From: Xanthomonas bromi
GTDB taxonomy: Bacteria; Pseudomonadota; Gammaproteobacteria; Xanthomonadales; Xanthomonadaceae
NCBI RefSeq assembly: GCF_900092025.1
Contig: NZ_FLTX01000046.1
Span: 1-64,000, forward strand
DNA: 64,000 nt
Direction: 5' to 3'
The first letter of the stretch is position 1; every line of letters starts with the position of its first letter. Under the pieces are notes generated by a model that saw only the letters and a program-made list of their open reading frames with translations, was not told where the DNA came from and ran no database searches. Shown here one piece after another: positions 5,336-16,463 of this stretch. Both the position numbers and the translations under genes were made by a program.

Positions 5336-6538
5336 TCACGTCTTCGGCCGTCTCAGCGTCCATTCGTCGATCATGTCCGCCCAGTCCTGCAACATCGCCG
5401 TGCGCTGCTCGCGGTACTCGGCCTTGTTGTAGACGGCCCTGACGCCCCGCTGTTCGTGCGCCAGGCACTTCTCGATCCAGTCCGTGTTGTAGCCAGCCTC
5501 GTGCAACAACGTGCTGGCCGTGCGCCGCAAGTCATGCGGCACGAACTTGGCGAGCGACTTCCCTTCCTTCTGCGCCAGCCGATACGTCAGCGTCAGCACC
5601 TGGTTGAGCGTGGCGCAGCTCATGGGTAAGTCAGAGTCATACCGCGACGGAAGCACGTAGTCCGATCCCCCGGCGAAGGTTTTCAGGGCAATGAAGATGT
5701 CCAGCGCCTGCCGGGATAGGAACACCAGATGCGGATTGCGCCGCTTCATCCGCTCCTTCGGGATCGTCCAAAGCGCGTCGCTGAAATTGACCTCGCTCCA
5801 GGTCGCGTTGGTCAGCTCGCTCTTGCGCACCATCGTCAACAGCAGCAGCTTGGCCGCCGCCCGAATGGATGGCGCTGTGCCAATGCGCTCCATGTATTGG
5901 TACATCAGGCCGATCTCGTCGGGCGTCAGCGCACGGTCGCGCGGCTCGAATTTGGCGATGGACGTTGGACGCACCAGCTCCGCCGGGTTCTCGACCTTCT
6001 GACCACGCTCGATGGCCCAGCGATAGACCTGCATCACCACTTCGCGGACATGCACTGCCGTTGCCGGCGCGCCGCGCTCCACGATGGCATCGGTCAGTGC
6101 CCGCAAGTCCTCGTGGGTAATCTCCACCAGCTTCTGATTGCCGAATTTCGGCTTCAAGTCGCGCTCGTAGACTGAGCGGCGCATGTCGCGGGTGGAGTCG
6201 GCCATCTGGTAGCCGCGCAGCCACTTTTCCGCCCAGGCCCCGAATGTCTCTGCGTCCTTGACGCGGGCCTTATCCCGCGCCTTCTCCTTGGCGGGTGACT
6301 TCCCGGCCGCGACCATCTTCTTGGCCTCGCCCAACCGCTCGCGGGCTTCCGCCGGGGTTATGCCGCCGACACCGTAGCGGCCGAAGGTGATGGTCTCCTG
6401 CCTACCGTGGATCGAGTAGTTGTAGCGGAACGAGATCGCTCCGGCGGCCGTGACGGCTACATAGAGGCCGTCACGGTCATTCACCTTGTAGAGCTTGTCC
6501 TTCGGCTTAAGGTTGCGCAGCTTGGTATCGGTCAGCAT
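5336..6538 (-). CDS. int: P4-type tyrosine integrase of the guaA-associated island
   Basis: 400 residues with the two-part N-terminal arm-binding domain of P4-like integrases (KLRNLKPKDKLYKVNDRDGL and TFGRYGVGGITPAEARERL), a SAM-like core-binding domain around residues 95-180, and the catalytic domain. Catalytic residues can be placed: R238 (TMVRKSEL), H335 and R338 (PHDLRRTAST), H361 (LAHEQ) and the tyrosine nucleophile Y370 (AVYNKAEY). The protein is full length, so the enzyme is probably active. It lies 308 bases from the 3' end of guaA, a known island insertion site, and reads away from it. It recombines attP in the element with attB at the guaA end. Confidence 0.92.
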   Translation of the reverse strand: MLTDTKLRNLKPKDKLYKVNDRDGLYVAVTAAGAISFRYNYSIHGRQETITFGRYGVGGITPAEARERLGEAKKMVAAGKSPAKEKARDKARVKDAETFGAWAEKWLRGYQMADSTRDMRRSVYERDLKPKFGNQKLVEITHEDLRALTDAIVERGAPATAVHVREVVMQVYRWAIERGQKVENPAELVRPTSIAKFEPRDRALTPDEIGLMYQYMERIGTAPSIRAAAKLLLLTMVRKSELTNATWSEVNFSDALWTIPKERMKRRNPHLVFLSRQALDIFIALKTFAGGSDYVLPSRYDSDLPMSCATLNQVLTLTYRLAQKEGKSLAKFVPHDLRRTASTLLHEAGYNTDWIEKCLAHEQRGVRAVYNKAEYREQRTAMLQDWADMIDEWTLRRPKT

Positions 6539-6846
6539 GGTTCTCGCCCTGATTCAGCTCAAATACCATGATCCGAAAATCGGCCTATCCTGGTGTAAAA
6601 AAACAACAAAATCATTGCGTTACGCCACTTCAATACCATGAACATCTGCAACGTAGTTGCATGGTATCAGCGACTTCTCATGGGCATAGAAGCATTCAAT
6701 GCCATCCATCATGCCATGAAGAAACGGTGCTTGGCGATGCCAAATGTTGCCAGGCGGTGCCGAACTAAATCACAAAAAAGCCCGCATTGACGAGGGCTTA
6801 GGTGTGTTTTCGTGCCACTAGGTGCCAGCTAGTGCCAGACGCCGAA
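6539..6846. other. Integrase-guaA interval, probable attachment-site region
   Basis: About 300 bases without a gene. It holds ATACCATG twice (around 6565 and 6633) plus a reverse copy CATGGTAT (6660-6667), and a cluster of GGTGCC/GTGCCA motifs at 6750-6840, a pattern fitting integrase arm sites. The terminator at 6774-6799 also lies here. The crossover core is expected at the guaA 3' end (around 6847-6862), but the other end of the island is outside the window, so the duplicated core cannot be seen. Confidence 0.5.
6774..6799 (-). terminator. Rho-independent terminator downstream of guaA
   Basis: Read on the minus strand: AAGCCC, ten-base loop, GGGCTT, then TTTTT, about 50 bases after the guaA stop. 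It would end guaA transcription before it enters the integrase. Confidence 0.75.
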
Positions 6847-8412
6847 TCACTCCCACTCGATCGTCGCCGGTGGCTTGCCGGAAATGTCGTAGACCACCCG
6901 TGAGACGCCGCGTAGTTCGTTGATGATGCGATTGCTGACCGTGCCGAGGAAGTCGTATGGCAGATGCGCCCAGTGCGCGGTCATGAAGTCGATGGTTTCC
7001 ACCGCGCGCAGTGCGATCACCCATTCGTAGGCGCGTGCATCGCCGACCACGCCCACTGACTTCACCGGCAGGAACACGGCGAAGGCCTGGCTGGTGGTGT
7101 CGTACAGATCGGCCTTGCGCAGTTCGTCGATGAAGATCGCATCGGCCTTGGCCAGCAACTCGGCGTATTCGCGCTTCACTTCGCCCAGGATGCGCACGCC
7201 CAGGCCAGGGCCCGGGAACGGATGGCGATAGACCATGCTACGTGGCAGGCCGAGTTCGACACCGAGGCGCCGCACTTCATCCTTGAACAATTCGCGCAGC
7301 GGCTCGACCAGGCCCAGCTTCATGTGTTCCGGCAGGCCACCGACGTTGTGGTGGCTCTTGATCACGTGCGCCTTGCCGGTCTTGCTGCCGGCCGACTCGA
7401 TCACGTCCGGGTAGATCGTACCCTGTGCCAGCCACTTGGCGTTGGCCAGCTTGGTGGATTCTTCGTCGAAGATATCCACGAACAGGTTGCCGATGATCTT
7501 GCGCTTGGCTTCGGGGTCGCTGACGCCTTCGAGCTTGGCGAAATAGCGATCAGCCGCGTTGACGCGAATCACCTTGACGCCCATGTGCTCGGCAAACATC
7601 GCCATCACCTGGTCGCCTTCCTGCCAGCGCAGCAAGCCGGTGTCGACGAACACGCAGGTCAGCTTGTCGCCGATCGCCTTGTGCAACAGCGCCGCAACCA
7701 CCGACGAATCGACGCCACCGGACAGGCCCAGGATCACTTCGTCATCGCCCACCTGCGCGCGTACGCGCGCAATCTGGTCGTCGATGATGTTGGCTGCCGT
7801 CCACAACGTCTGACAGCCGCAGACATCGACTACGAAACGGCGCAGCAAGGTCTGGCCCTGCAGCGTATGCGTCACTTCCGGGTGGAACTGCACGCCGTAC
7901 CAACGCTTGGCTTCGTTGGCCATGGCAGCGACCGGAATGCGGTCGGTCACGGCAGTAATGGTGAAGCCCGGTGGCACCTGCGACACGTGGTCGCCGTGGC
8001 TCATCCACACGTTCAAGCGCGACGCGCCGGCGTGATCGGTCAGGCCGGAGAACAACGCATCGGCGGCCACCACGTCCACTTCGGCATGGCCGAATTCACG
8101 CTGATCCGCGGCTTCGGTCGCACCGCCCAACTGCGCGGCAAGCGTTTGCATGCCGTAGCAGATACCGAATACCGGCAAGCCACTATCGAACACTTCCTGG
8201 GGCGCGACCGGCGCACCCGGCAAGGTGGTCGATTCGGGCCCACCAGACAGGATGATGCCTTTGGCGCCAAACCCCGCAATCTCGGACGGATCGTGATCCC
8301 AGGCCCAGATCTCGCAGTACACACCGATTTCGCGAATGCGCCGCGCGATCAACTGCGTGTACTGCGCGCCGAAATCGAGGATGAGGATCTTGTCGGTATG
8401 GATGTTGGTCAT
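6847..8412 (-). CDS. guaA: GMP synthase (glutamine-hydrolysing)
   Basis: 521 residues, the usual length. It converts XMP, ATP and glutamine to GMP, the last step of guanine nucleotide synthesis. The class I glutamine amidotransferase domain is N-terminal with nucleophile C85 in FGICYG and a His/Glu pair in FHPEVTH. The ATP pyrophosphatase loop LSGGVDSSV follows, and the C-terminal dimerisation domain ends KPPATIEWE. guaB lies 114 bases upstream on the same strand. The 3' end is intact although an island abuts it, as expected because integration restores the gene's last codons. Confidence 0.97.
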   Translation of the reverse strand: MTNIHTDKILILDFGAQYTQLIARRIREIGVYCEIWAWDHDPSEIAGFGAKGIILSGGPESTTLPGAPVAPQEVFDSGLPVFGICYGMQTLAAQLGGATEAADQREFGHAEVDVVAADALFSGLTDHAGASRLNVWMSHGDHVSQVPPGFTITAVTDRIPVAAMANEAKRWYGVQFHPEVTHTLQGQTLLRRFVVDVCGCQTLWTAANIIDDQIARVRAQVGDDEVILGLSGGVDSSVVAALLHKAIGDKLTCVFVDTGLLRWQEGDQVMAMFAEHMGVKVIRVNAADRYFAKLEGVSDPEAKRKIIGNLFVDIFDEESTKLANAKWLAQGTIYPDVIESAGSKTGKAHVIKSHHNVGGLPEHMKLGLVEPLRELFKDEVRRLGVELGLPRSMVYRHPFPGPGLGVRILGEVKREYAELLAKADAIFIDELRKADLYDTTSQAFAVFLPVKSVGVVGDARAYEWVIALRAVETIDFMTAHWAHLPYDFLGTVSNRIINELRGVSRVVYDISGKPPATIEWE

Positions 8413-8526
8413 TGAGAGCCGGGAATCGAGAATCGGGATTGGGGAATCGCAACAGCAAACGCGGCACCAGCCGCTATCGGACGAGGAAGCGGCGGGCTCT
8501 CACGATTCCCGATTCGCGATTCCCCA
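8413..8526. repeat. GGGATT-type intergenic repeat between guaA and guaB
   Basis: The gap contains short runs of the GGGAATCG/GGGATTSG motif near 8418-8452 and inverted copies (GATTCCCGATTCGCGATTCCCC) near 8502-8525, so the transcript could fold back. Similar runs occur at 10024-10055, 10172-10200, 47013-47210 and 48000-48120. Confidence 0.6.
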
Positions 8527-10166
<1,640 letters not shown>

Positions 10167-11078
10167 TTAACGAATCCCGATTCCCGAATTCTGAATCCCG
10201 GCCGCATCAGCGGCCTCGATGGTGTTCTGCATCAGCGTGGCGACCGTCATCGGCCCTACCCCACCTGGTACCGGGGTGATCCACGCCGCGCGCTGCACTG
10301 CTGCATCGAAACCGACGTCGCCCACCAGCCGGCCGTCATCGAGCCGGTTGATGCCGACATCGATCACCACCGCACCCAGCTTGACCCATTCGCCGGGAAT
10401 CAGCCCCGGGCGGCCCACCGCCACCACCAGAATGTCGGCATTGCGCACGCTGGCTTCCAGCACCTCGGGCGGGGTGAATTTATGGCAACTGGTCACCGTG
10501 CAACCGGCGATCAGCAGCTCCAGCCCCATCGGCCGACCGACGTGATTGCTCACCCCCACGATGGTGGCGTTGCGGCCACGCACCGGTTGGTCCGTATGCG
10601 CGAGCAAGGTCACGATGCCGCGTGGCGTGCACGGGCGCAGCCCGAATTCGCGCAAGGCCAGATGCCCGACATTTTGTGGATGGAAACCGTCCACGTCCTT
10701 GCGCGGATCGATGCGCTGGATCAGCCGATTGGCATCGGGAATGCCCGGCAGCGGCAGCTGGATCAGGATGCCGTGGATCTTGGGGTCGGTATTGAGCTGA
10801 TCGATCAGCGCCGCAAGTTCGGCTTCGCTGGTGCCCTGCGGCAGGTCGTAATCGAAGGCTTCGATGCCGACCTTCTCGGCCGCGCGCCGCTTGTTGCGCA
10901 CATACACCGACGAGGCCGGATCGCCACCGACCAGCACCACCGCCAAGCCGGGGCGGGCCTTACCCGCCGCCAGCCGCGCATCCACCCGCAGCTTCAATCC
11001 GTCGAGCAATTCCTCGGCAATGCGGCGACCATCGAGAAGGCGGGCCGAAGCGGAGGCAGCTGGCGCGGAAGCGGTCAT
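10167..11078 (-). CDS. folD: Bifunctional methylenetetrahydrofolate dehydrogenase/cyclohydrolase
   Basis: 303 residues. It interconverts 5,10-methylene-THF and 10-formyl-THF for purine and methionine metabolism. The substrate pocket motifs [17 protein letters not shown] (with the catalytic lysine), DVDGFHP and RPCTPRGI are present, and the NADP-binding part reads [16 protein letters not shown]. The C terminus carries the family PGGVGPMT motif followed by a short unmatched tail (IQNSGIGIR) that runs into repeat sequence. Confidence 0.95.
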   Translation of the reverse strand: MTASAPAASASARLLDGRRIAEELLDGLKLRVDARLAAGKARPGLAVVLVGGDPASSVYVRNKRRAAEKVGIEAFDYDLPQGTSEAELAALIDQLNTDPKIHGILIQLPLPGIPDANRLIQRIDPRKDVDGFHPQNVGHLALREFGLRPCTPRGIVTLLAHTDQPVRGRNATIVGVSNHVGRPMGLELLIAGCTVTSCHKFTPPEVLEASVRNADILVVAVGRPGLIPGEWVKLGAVVIDVGINRLDDGRLVGDVGFDAAVQRAAWITPVPGGVGPMTVATLMQNTIEAADAAGIQNSGIGIR

Positions 11079-11127
11079 GAGGCGTCAGGTGTAGAGTCGA
11101 AGGCCGTCTATTGTCCCCGATTCCGCC

Positions 11128-11448
11128 ATGACCGACACCACCTCACGCACCGATTCAAGCACCACTTCCATCGAAGCGGCAGCATTTCGCCGCCTGCTGC
11201 AGCATCTCAACCAGGACCGCACCGATGTGCAGAACATCGACCTGATGATACTCGCCGGTTTCTGCCGCAACTGCCTGGGCGATTGGTACCGCGAAGCGGC
11301 CGAAGCGCAGGGGCAGCCGATGAGCAAGGAGCAGGCGCGCGAAGCGGTCTACGGCATGCCATTTGCCGAGTGGAAGCAACAGCATCAGAAAGACGCAACG
11401 CACGAGCAACTGGAAGCCTTCGCTGCAGCCCAGCGCAAGCATGGCTAA
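11128..11448 (+). CDS. DUF1244 family protein
   Basis: 106 residues. The DUF1244 core is clear: FRRLLQHLNQDRTDVQNIDLM, then GFCRNCLGDWYREAAE (a conserved cysteine pair) and YGMPFAEWKQQHQKDAT. The function of the family is unknown; the CRNC pair might bind a metal. It is divergent from folD with a 49-base gap. Confidence 0.85.
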   Translation: MTDTTSRTDSSTTSIEAAAFRRLLQHLNQDRTDVQNIDLMILAGFCRNCLGDWYREAAEAQGQPMSKEQAREAVYGMPFAEWKQQHQKDATHEQLEAFAAAQRKHG

Positions 11449-11487
11449 GCCAGGCATCACTCAAGACGTCTATCAATATCTCGCGCG

Positions 11488-11582
11488 CGCTCGTCGGGCG
11501 ACGTGGACGGCGTGCAGGTGTCGGCGTGTACAGGGCAGACATGGCGATGCCGAGCATATGCGCCCCGCCTGACAACTGCGCA
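11488..11582 (+). repeat. Dispersed intergenic repeat, copy 1
   Basis: Matches the reverse complement of about 23139-23236: shared blocks include cgtggacggcg, gtgtac, acatg, gatgccgagca and gcgccc. If read as protein both copies give a similar RRGRRAG-GVY pattern, which is a false coding signal. The copies are not identical, so the repeat is old. Confidence 0.65.
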
Positions 11583-11601
11583 GGCGTGCCGTTCATTGGT
11601 T

Positions 11602-12657
11602 TCAGCCGCGGGTCGCCATCTCTGCTTGTTCGGCGTGCGGCACAGCATCGGGATTGAGCATGCGGCTCCCGCGACGCGGCCGCGTGAACGGCGTGGGCCG
11701 GGGCGTGGTTGGCGCGATATTTCCGTACATCAGCTCGGCGCAGGCGCGTGCTTCGCCGGTAGCGATTTCCAATTCGAAACATTCGGCATCGCGCCCGCGG
11801 ATCTCGCGCGAAATGATGCCGGCTTCATCCTCGTCCACCCCCAGCTCTACCAGCGCCAGCCTGCCGAAGATCACCGCCGACTCGAAGGTCTCGCGGACCT
11901 AGCAATCCACTCCCGCAGCAACCAACTGCAGCGAATGCTGGCGGCCGGACGAACGCACCAGCCGCTTGGCATGCGGAAACTCGCGCGTTGCCAGTTCGAC
12001 GATGCGATTGAACGCCTCGTGGTTGTCGACGCATACCGCGATCGCGCGTGCACTGTGCGCGCCGGAGGTGTGCAATACGTCCAGCCGAGTGCCGTCGCCG
12101 CAGTAGATCTTGAAGCCGAACTCTTCGGCGCCTTGAATCATCTCGATGTCGTTGTCGATGATGGTCACATCCACATCGCGCGCCAGCAGTGATTGACCGA
12201 CCACCTGCCCAACGCGCCCGAAGCCGATGATCAACACGCTACCGGCCTGGTCGCTGGCTTCTTCCACGCCATCCAATGAGATCGCCGCGGCCGGCGTCAG
12301 CCGCCACTGCAGCAGCATGAACAACGGCGTTAGCGCCATCGACAACACCACGATCGCTGTCAGGCTGGCAGCGACCTGCACATCGATGATGCCGGACGCC
12401 GAGGCAGCGGCAAACAGCACGAATGCGAATTCGCCGCCCTGCGCAATAAGCGCGCCACGATCCAGCGCCTGCCGATGGTCGCTGCGCATCAGCCGCGCCA
12501 TCGCATGGATGCAAACGCCCTTGCCAACCATCAACGCCAGCACGCTCATCAAGATCAAGCGCCAATCGGCCGAGACCACGCGCAAGTCAAGGCGCATGCC
12601 GACACACAGAAAGAACAGCCACAACAGAAAGACGAACGACGCTAGCTGGCGTCGTTC
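11602..12657 (-). pseudogene. kefB: KefB/KefC-type potassium efflux protein, truncated and interrupted
   Basis: The frame resembles the second half of a CPA2 antiporter of the Kef type: transmembrane segments from FVFLLWLFFLCVGM through GEFAFVLFAAAS and VVLSMALTPLF, then the RCK/TrkA-N domain with GFGRVGQVVGQSLL and the NAD-site acidic residues IIDND. About the first 260 residues are missing; galU begins almost at once on the same strand. A TAG at 11901-11899 interrupts the frame after GVDC, where sequence resumes with VRETFESAVIFGRL as in intact proteins (a CAG-to-TAG change would explain it). Both defects argue for a dead gene. Confidence 0.8.
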
Positions 12658-12681
12658 GTGGAAACAGCAATCAGGCAGCAA

Positions 12682-13575
12682 TCAGCCGCGCGCGTCAGCC
12701 TGGGCCAATGCGTTGCGCAGGATTTCCTTCGCCGGTCCGCCATGCTTTTCGTGCTCGAGCGCGAAATGCACAGTCGCTTCGATCAGGCCGATATGCGCGC
12801 CGCAATCGAAACGGCGGCCTTCGAAGCGGAATGCATCGACATGTTCCTTCTTCAGCAGCTCGGCGATCGCATCGGTGAGCTGGATCTCGCCGCCCGCACC
12901 TTCGCCGGTGGACTCCAGCAGTTCGAAAATCTTCGGGCTGAGTACATAGCGACCGACCACGGCCAGGTTGCTCGGCGCAACTTCCGGCTTGGGTTTCTCG
13001 ACGATCGCATTGATGCGGCCCTTGCGGCCATCGAATGCGTCGGTGGACACAATGCCGTAGCTGGCCGTCTTTTCATGCGGCACGTCTTCCACGGCAATGA
13101 CACTGCCACCTGACGCTTCTGCAACGTCAGCCATTTGGGTCAGCGCAGCATCGCCGCGGTTCCACATCAGATCATCCGGCAGCAACACCGCGAACGGTTC
13201 GTCGCCGACCACGGCCTTGGCACACAACACGGCATGGCCCAAGCCGAGCGCTTCTGCCTGTGTCACAAAAATGGCGCGAATGCCGGGCGGCAATGCGTTG
13301 CGCACCAACTCCAGCTGCTCCAACTTGCCTGCACGCTCAAGCTTTTGCTCCAGCTCATAGGCCTTGTCGAAATAATCGGCAATGGAGTGCTTGTAGCGGT
13401 TGGTGACGAAGATCAGCGTATCGCAACCGGCCTGGATGGCTTCGTCGACGGCGTACTGGATCAATGGCTTGTCGATGATTGGCAGCATTTCTTTCGGCAC
13501 TGTCTTGGTTGCCGGAAGAAAGCGGGTCCCAAGACCTGCGACGGGGAATACGGCCTTGCGAATACGCTGGCTCAT
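12682..13575 (-). CDS. galU: UTP-glucose-1-phosphate uridylyltransferase
   Basis: 297 residues. It makes UDP-glucose for xanthan, LPS and periplasmic glucans. The nucleotide-binding motif GLGTRFLPATKTVPKEMLP lies at residues 15-33, and VEKP and GEIQLTDAI motifs follow. The start ATG (13575) overlaps the end of the upstream capD-like gene by one base, so the two are probably co-transcribed. Placement beside polysaccharide genes fits its role. Confidence 0.95.
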   Translation of the reverse strand: MSQRIRKAVFPVAGLGTRFLPATKTVPKEMLPIIDKPLIQYAVDEAIQAGCDTLIFVTNRYKHSIADYFDKAYELEQKLERAGKLEQLELVRNALPPGIRAIFVTQAEALGLGHAVLCAKAVVGDEPFAVLLPDDLMWNRGDAALTQMADVAEASGGSVIAVEDVPHEKTASYGIVSTDAFDGRKGRINAIVEKPKPEVAPSNLAVVGRYVLSPKIFELLESTGEGAGGEIQLTDAIAELLKKEHVDAFRFEGRRFDCGAHIGLIEATVHFALEHEKHGGPAKEILRNALAQADARG

Positions 13576-15491
13576 TAAAGTCTTCTGACCTCACGTGCGG
13601 GGAATGGAACGACCGTATCAGATCGCGCGTCGACTTTCCGTCGAGCAGCCGCGAAATCCGGCATCAGACTGCCCAAGACAGTCTCCATCGCCTTGATGTC
13701 ATAACGGTTAACCGCTTCGCGCAGACGCGTCACCAGTTGCAGCACCTGCTCATGCGAGAACTCGCGCACGCCGGCTTCCAGAATCTTGGGGTGCGCGGTG
13801 GGGCGATAGTCTTCGTCGGAATAGAACAGGGTCTCGTGCAACTTCTCGCCCGGACGCAGGCCGGTGTAGAGAATCGCCACGTCCTTGCCTGGCTGCTTGC
13901 CGGCAAGACGGATCATCTGTTCGGCCAGCAAGCGGATCGGCACAGGCTCGCCCATGTCCAGCGTATAGATCGCACCGTGCGATGCGGAGGCCGCCGCCTG
14001 GATCACCAGCTGGCAGGCTTCGGGGATGGTCATGAAGTAACGCGTCACGTCCGGATGCGTCACCGTGACCGGGCCGCCCTGGCGGATCTGCTCCCGGAAC
14101 AACGGCACCACGCTGCCGGCCGAATCCAGCACGTTGCCGAAGCGCACGGTGATGAAGCGCGTCGGCGCATCGCGCGCATCCAGGCTCTGGCAGATCATCT
14201 CCGCATAGCGCTTGCTCGCGCCCAGCACATTGACCGGCTCGACCGCCTTGTCGGTGGAAATGAAGACGAAGGTTTCGATGCGTGCACGCTGACAGGCGCG
14301 CGCCACGTTCTCGGTCGCCAGCACATTGTTGCGCACCGCTTCGCGCAACTGCTCTTCCAGCAACGGGACCTGCTTGTAGGCGGCCGCATGAAACACCGCA
14401 TCCGGGGTGGCGGTGTTCAATGCATGGGCCACCACTGCAGGGTCGCCGCAATCGCCGAGCACACGCACAACTTCGATATCCGGGAACAAGCGGCGCAGAT
14501 CCGAGTCGATGGTCAGAAGCGCCAATTCGTCGATTTCCAGCAGCACGATCCGGCGCGCTCCGTGACGGGCGCACTGGCGGCAGACTTCCGAGCCGATCGA
14601 GCCGCCGGCGCCGGTCACCATCACGGTCTTGTTGGTCAGCCAGTCGCGGATCAAGCGCCAATCAGGGGTGACCGGCTTGCGGTTGAGCAGGTCCTCGATC
14701 GCGACCTCCTTCAACTCGCCCGGCAACGAGCGCCCTTCCAGCACGTTGATCAGCTTGGGCACCATGCGGAACGGTACACCGGTGCTTTCGCAGATCGCCA
14801 CCACGCGCTGCATGCCGGAGGCATCCAGCGACGGGATCGCGATCACCAGCAACTTGGCGGCAGTCTCCTTGGCAATCGCCGCGGCCTGGTCCAGATTGCC
14901 CAACACATTGAGGCCCTGGATCTTGGCGCCATGCAGATTGTTGGCGTCATCCAGATAGCCGACCGGCACAAAGGCGCCGGTGCGACGCAGATCGCGCACC
15001 AGGCCTTCGGCGGCACGGCCGGCACCCAGAATCAGCACCCGCTGCGCGGCATCGCCGGAGTGCGCGATCTGGTAATCCTTCCAGGCGCGATACAACAGCC
15101 GCGGCGTTCCCAGCAGCGCGGACAAGGCGAAGGGATAGACCACCAATACCGACAGCGGCACGCCGTCCAGACGGTCGTACGACAGCGCCAGCACGATCGC
15201 GACCAAGCCGAGGAAACTCGACTTGAAGATGTTCCACAGGTCCGGCACCGAGGCGAAGCGCCACAGCCCGCGGTACAACCCCATCTTCCAGAACACCAAC
15301 CCCTGCGCCACCAAAACCACCGCAGTGCGCCAGTCCCACAGCGGCAGATCCGGCGCCTCGCGCAGCATGGAGTAGCGGCCGGCGTGCAGCAGCTGCCAGC
15401 ACACCCACACCATCAGCAGGTCGTGTACCACAACCGCGAGCTGCGGCAGGGCCTTGGTCAAACGGTCACGCCAGGAAATCATAAAAGTCAT
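13575..15491 (-). CDS. Membrane nucleoside-diphosphate-sugar epimerase/dehydratase (WbpM/CapD type)
   Basis: 638 residues. Four predicted membrane segments fill the N terminus, followed by a first Rossmann-like region (LILGAGRAAEGLVRDL) and then the SDR catalytic domain with VTGAGGSIGSEVCRQ. The family dehydrates UDP-GlcNAc at C6 to start synthesis of deoxy sugars for O-antigen or capsule. The active-site region reads ISTDKAVEPVNVLGASKRYAE: Thr, Asp and Lys are present, but the position four residues before the lysine, Tyr in ordinary SDRs and usually Met in WbpM, is Leu. It is followed by galU and preceded by a GT4 initiating transferase, so it belongs to a surface-glycan operon. Confidence 0.85.
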   Translation of the reverse strand: MTFMISWRDRLTKALPQLAVVVHDLLMVWVCWQLLHAGRYSMLREAPDLPLWDWRTAVVLVAQGLVFWKMGLYRGLWRFASVPDLWNIFKSSFLGLVAIVLALSYDRLDGVPLSVLVVYPFALSALLGTPRLLYRAWKDYQIAHSGDAAQRVLILGAGRAAEGLVRDLRRTGAFVPVGYLDDANNLHGAKIQGLNVLGNLDQAAAIAKETAAKLLVIAIPSLDASGMQRVVAICESTGVPFRMVPKLINVLEGRSLPGELKEVAIEDLLNRKPVTPDWRLIRDWLTNKTVMVTGAGGSIGSEVCRQCARHGARRIVLLEIDELALLTIDSDLRRLFPDIEVVRVLGDCGDPAVVAHALNTATPDAVFHAAAYKQVPLLEEQLREAVRNNVLATENVARACQRARIETFVFISTDKAVEPVNVLGASKRYAEMICQSLDARDAPTRFITVRFGNVLDSAGSVVPLFREQIRQGGPVTVTHPDVTRYFMTIPEACQLVIQAAASASHGAIYTLDMGEPVPIRLLAEQMIRLAGKQPGKDVAILYTGLRPGEKLHETLFYSDEDYRPTAHPKILEAGVREFSHEQVLQLVTRLREAVNRYDIKAMETVLGSLMPDFAAARRKVDARSDTVVPFPAREVRRL

Positions 15492-15494
15492 TAT

Positions 15495-16463
15495 TCAGGA
15501 ATTGCGCAGTCCATCGCGCAGAAAATGCCAGATCGCAGTGGCACCGATGCCCCATACAATAGCTCCGGACACTTGCTGCCAAAATGCATCATGACGGATT
15601 AACGCATACAAGCAGACGGTAGCGACGCTGAAAGCGAAATAAACGCCGGTTACCGGAACGTGTGTCTCAAGCCGGCGTGCCAGCCGTTGGTAGACATGCT
15701 GGGCGTGCGGTTCCCACCAACGTTGCCGGCCGAGCATGCGAGCAAGCAGCGTGAAGCCGGCGTCTACAAGAAACGCCGTCAGCGGCAGCCAGCTGATCCA
15801 CCAACTCACCTGCCCGCTGGCCACGTTCAGTGCCAGCAACGCCGCCAGCACATAGCCAAGCGCACCGCTGCCACCATCGCCCATGAAGATGCGCGCGCGC
15901 GGAAAATTGAACGGGACGAAGCCCAGGCACGCTGCCGCAACGGCCAGCCCCGCCCAGGACCACGCAGGCGGCGCCACCAGTGCGAATGCCAGGGCCGCCA
16001 ATGCCGCCTGGCTGCTGGCGAGCCCGTTGATGCCGTCCATGAAATTCCAGACATTGATCAACACAACGGACGCGGCGGCAGCCAGCACCCCATCCCACAC
16101 ATTCCCGGTGTAATGGCAAACCAGTCCGCCCAACGCCGCAGATGCAGCCAGATGGATCGCAAAGCGCAGCCTGGCCGAGAGCGGCCGATGGTCGTCCCAC
16201 CAGCCCACGCCAGCCACTGCGACCAAGCCTGCTGCGAACCAGCCAATTGCCAAACGCACCGTCGGCCACAGCACGCTTGCCGCGACGCAGCCCAGCAGGA
16301 TCGCCGCAACAATCGCCATGCCACCGCCGCGCGGCGTGGCCATCGCGTGGCTACGCCGTTCACCTGGGTGATCGAGCAGGCGGCGATGCAAGGCGTAGCG
16401 CCGCAACACCCAGGTCCCCAGTGCTGCGACCAGCAGGTGCAGCACGCACCACAGCCACACCAT
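15495..16463 (-). CDS. Undecaprenyl-phosphate sugar-1-phosphate transferase (WecA/WbpL type)
   Basis: 322 residues, about ten membrane segments. It belongs to the MraY/WecA family that transfers a HexNAc-1-phosphate to undecaprenyl phosphate and so starts O-antigen assembly. Visible motifs: HPGERRSHAMATPRGGG near the N terminus, VGWWDDHRPL (the DD pair), NVWNFMDGINGLA (Mg-binding) and FMGDGGSGALGY. The ATG (16463) overlaps the lapB stop, which selects this start over a longer frame. The next gene downstream is the epimerase/dehydratase, as in the wbpL-wbpM pair of Pseudomonas. Confidence 0.88.
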   Translation of the reverse strand: MVWLWCVLHLLVAALGTWVLRRYALHRRLLDHPGERRSHAMATPRGGGMAIVAAILLGCVAASVLWPTVRLAIGWFAAGLVAVAGVGWWDDHRPLSARLRFAIHLAASAALGGLVCHYTGNVWDGVLAAAASVVLINVWNFMDGINGLASSQAALAALAFALVAPPAWSWAGLAVAAACLGFVPFNFPRARIFMGDGGSGALGYVLAALLALNVASGQVSWWISWLPLTAFLVDAGFTLLARMLGRQRWWEPHAQHVYQRLARRLETHVPVTGVYFAFSVATVCLYALIRHDAFWQQVSGAIVWGIGATAIWHFLRDGLRNS

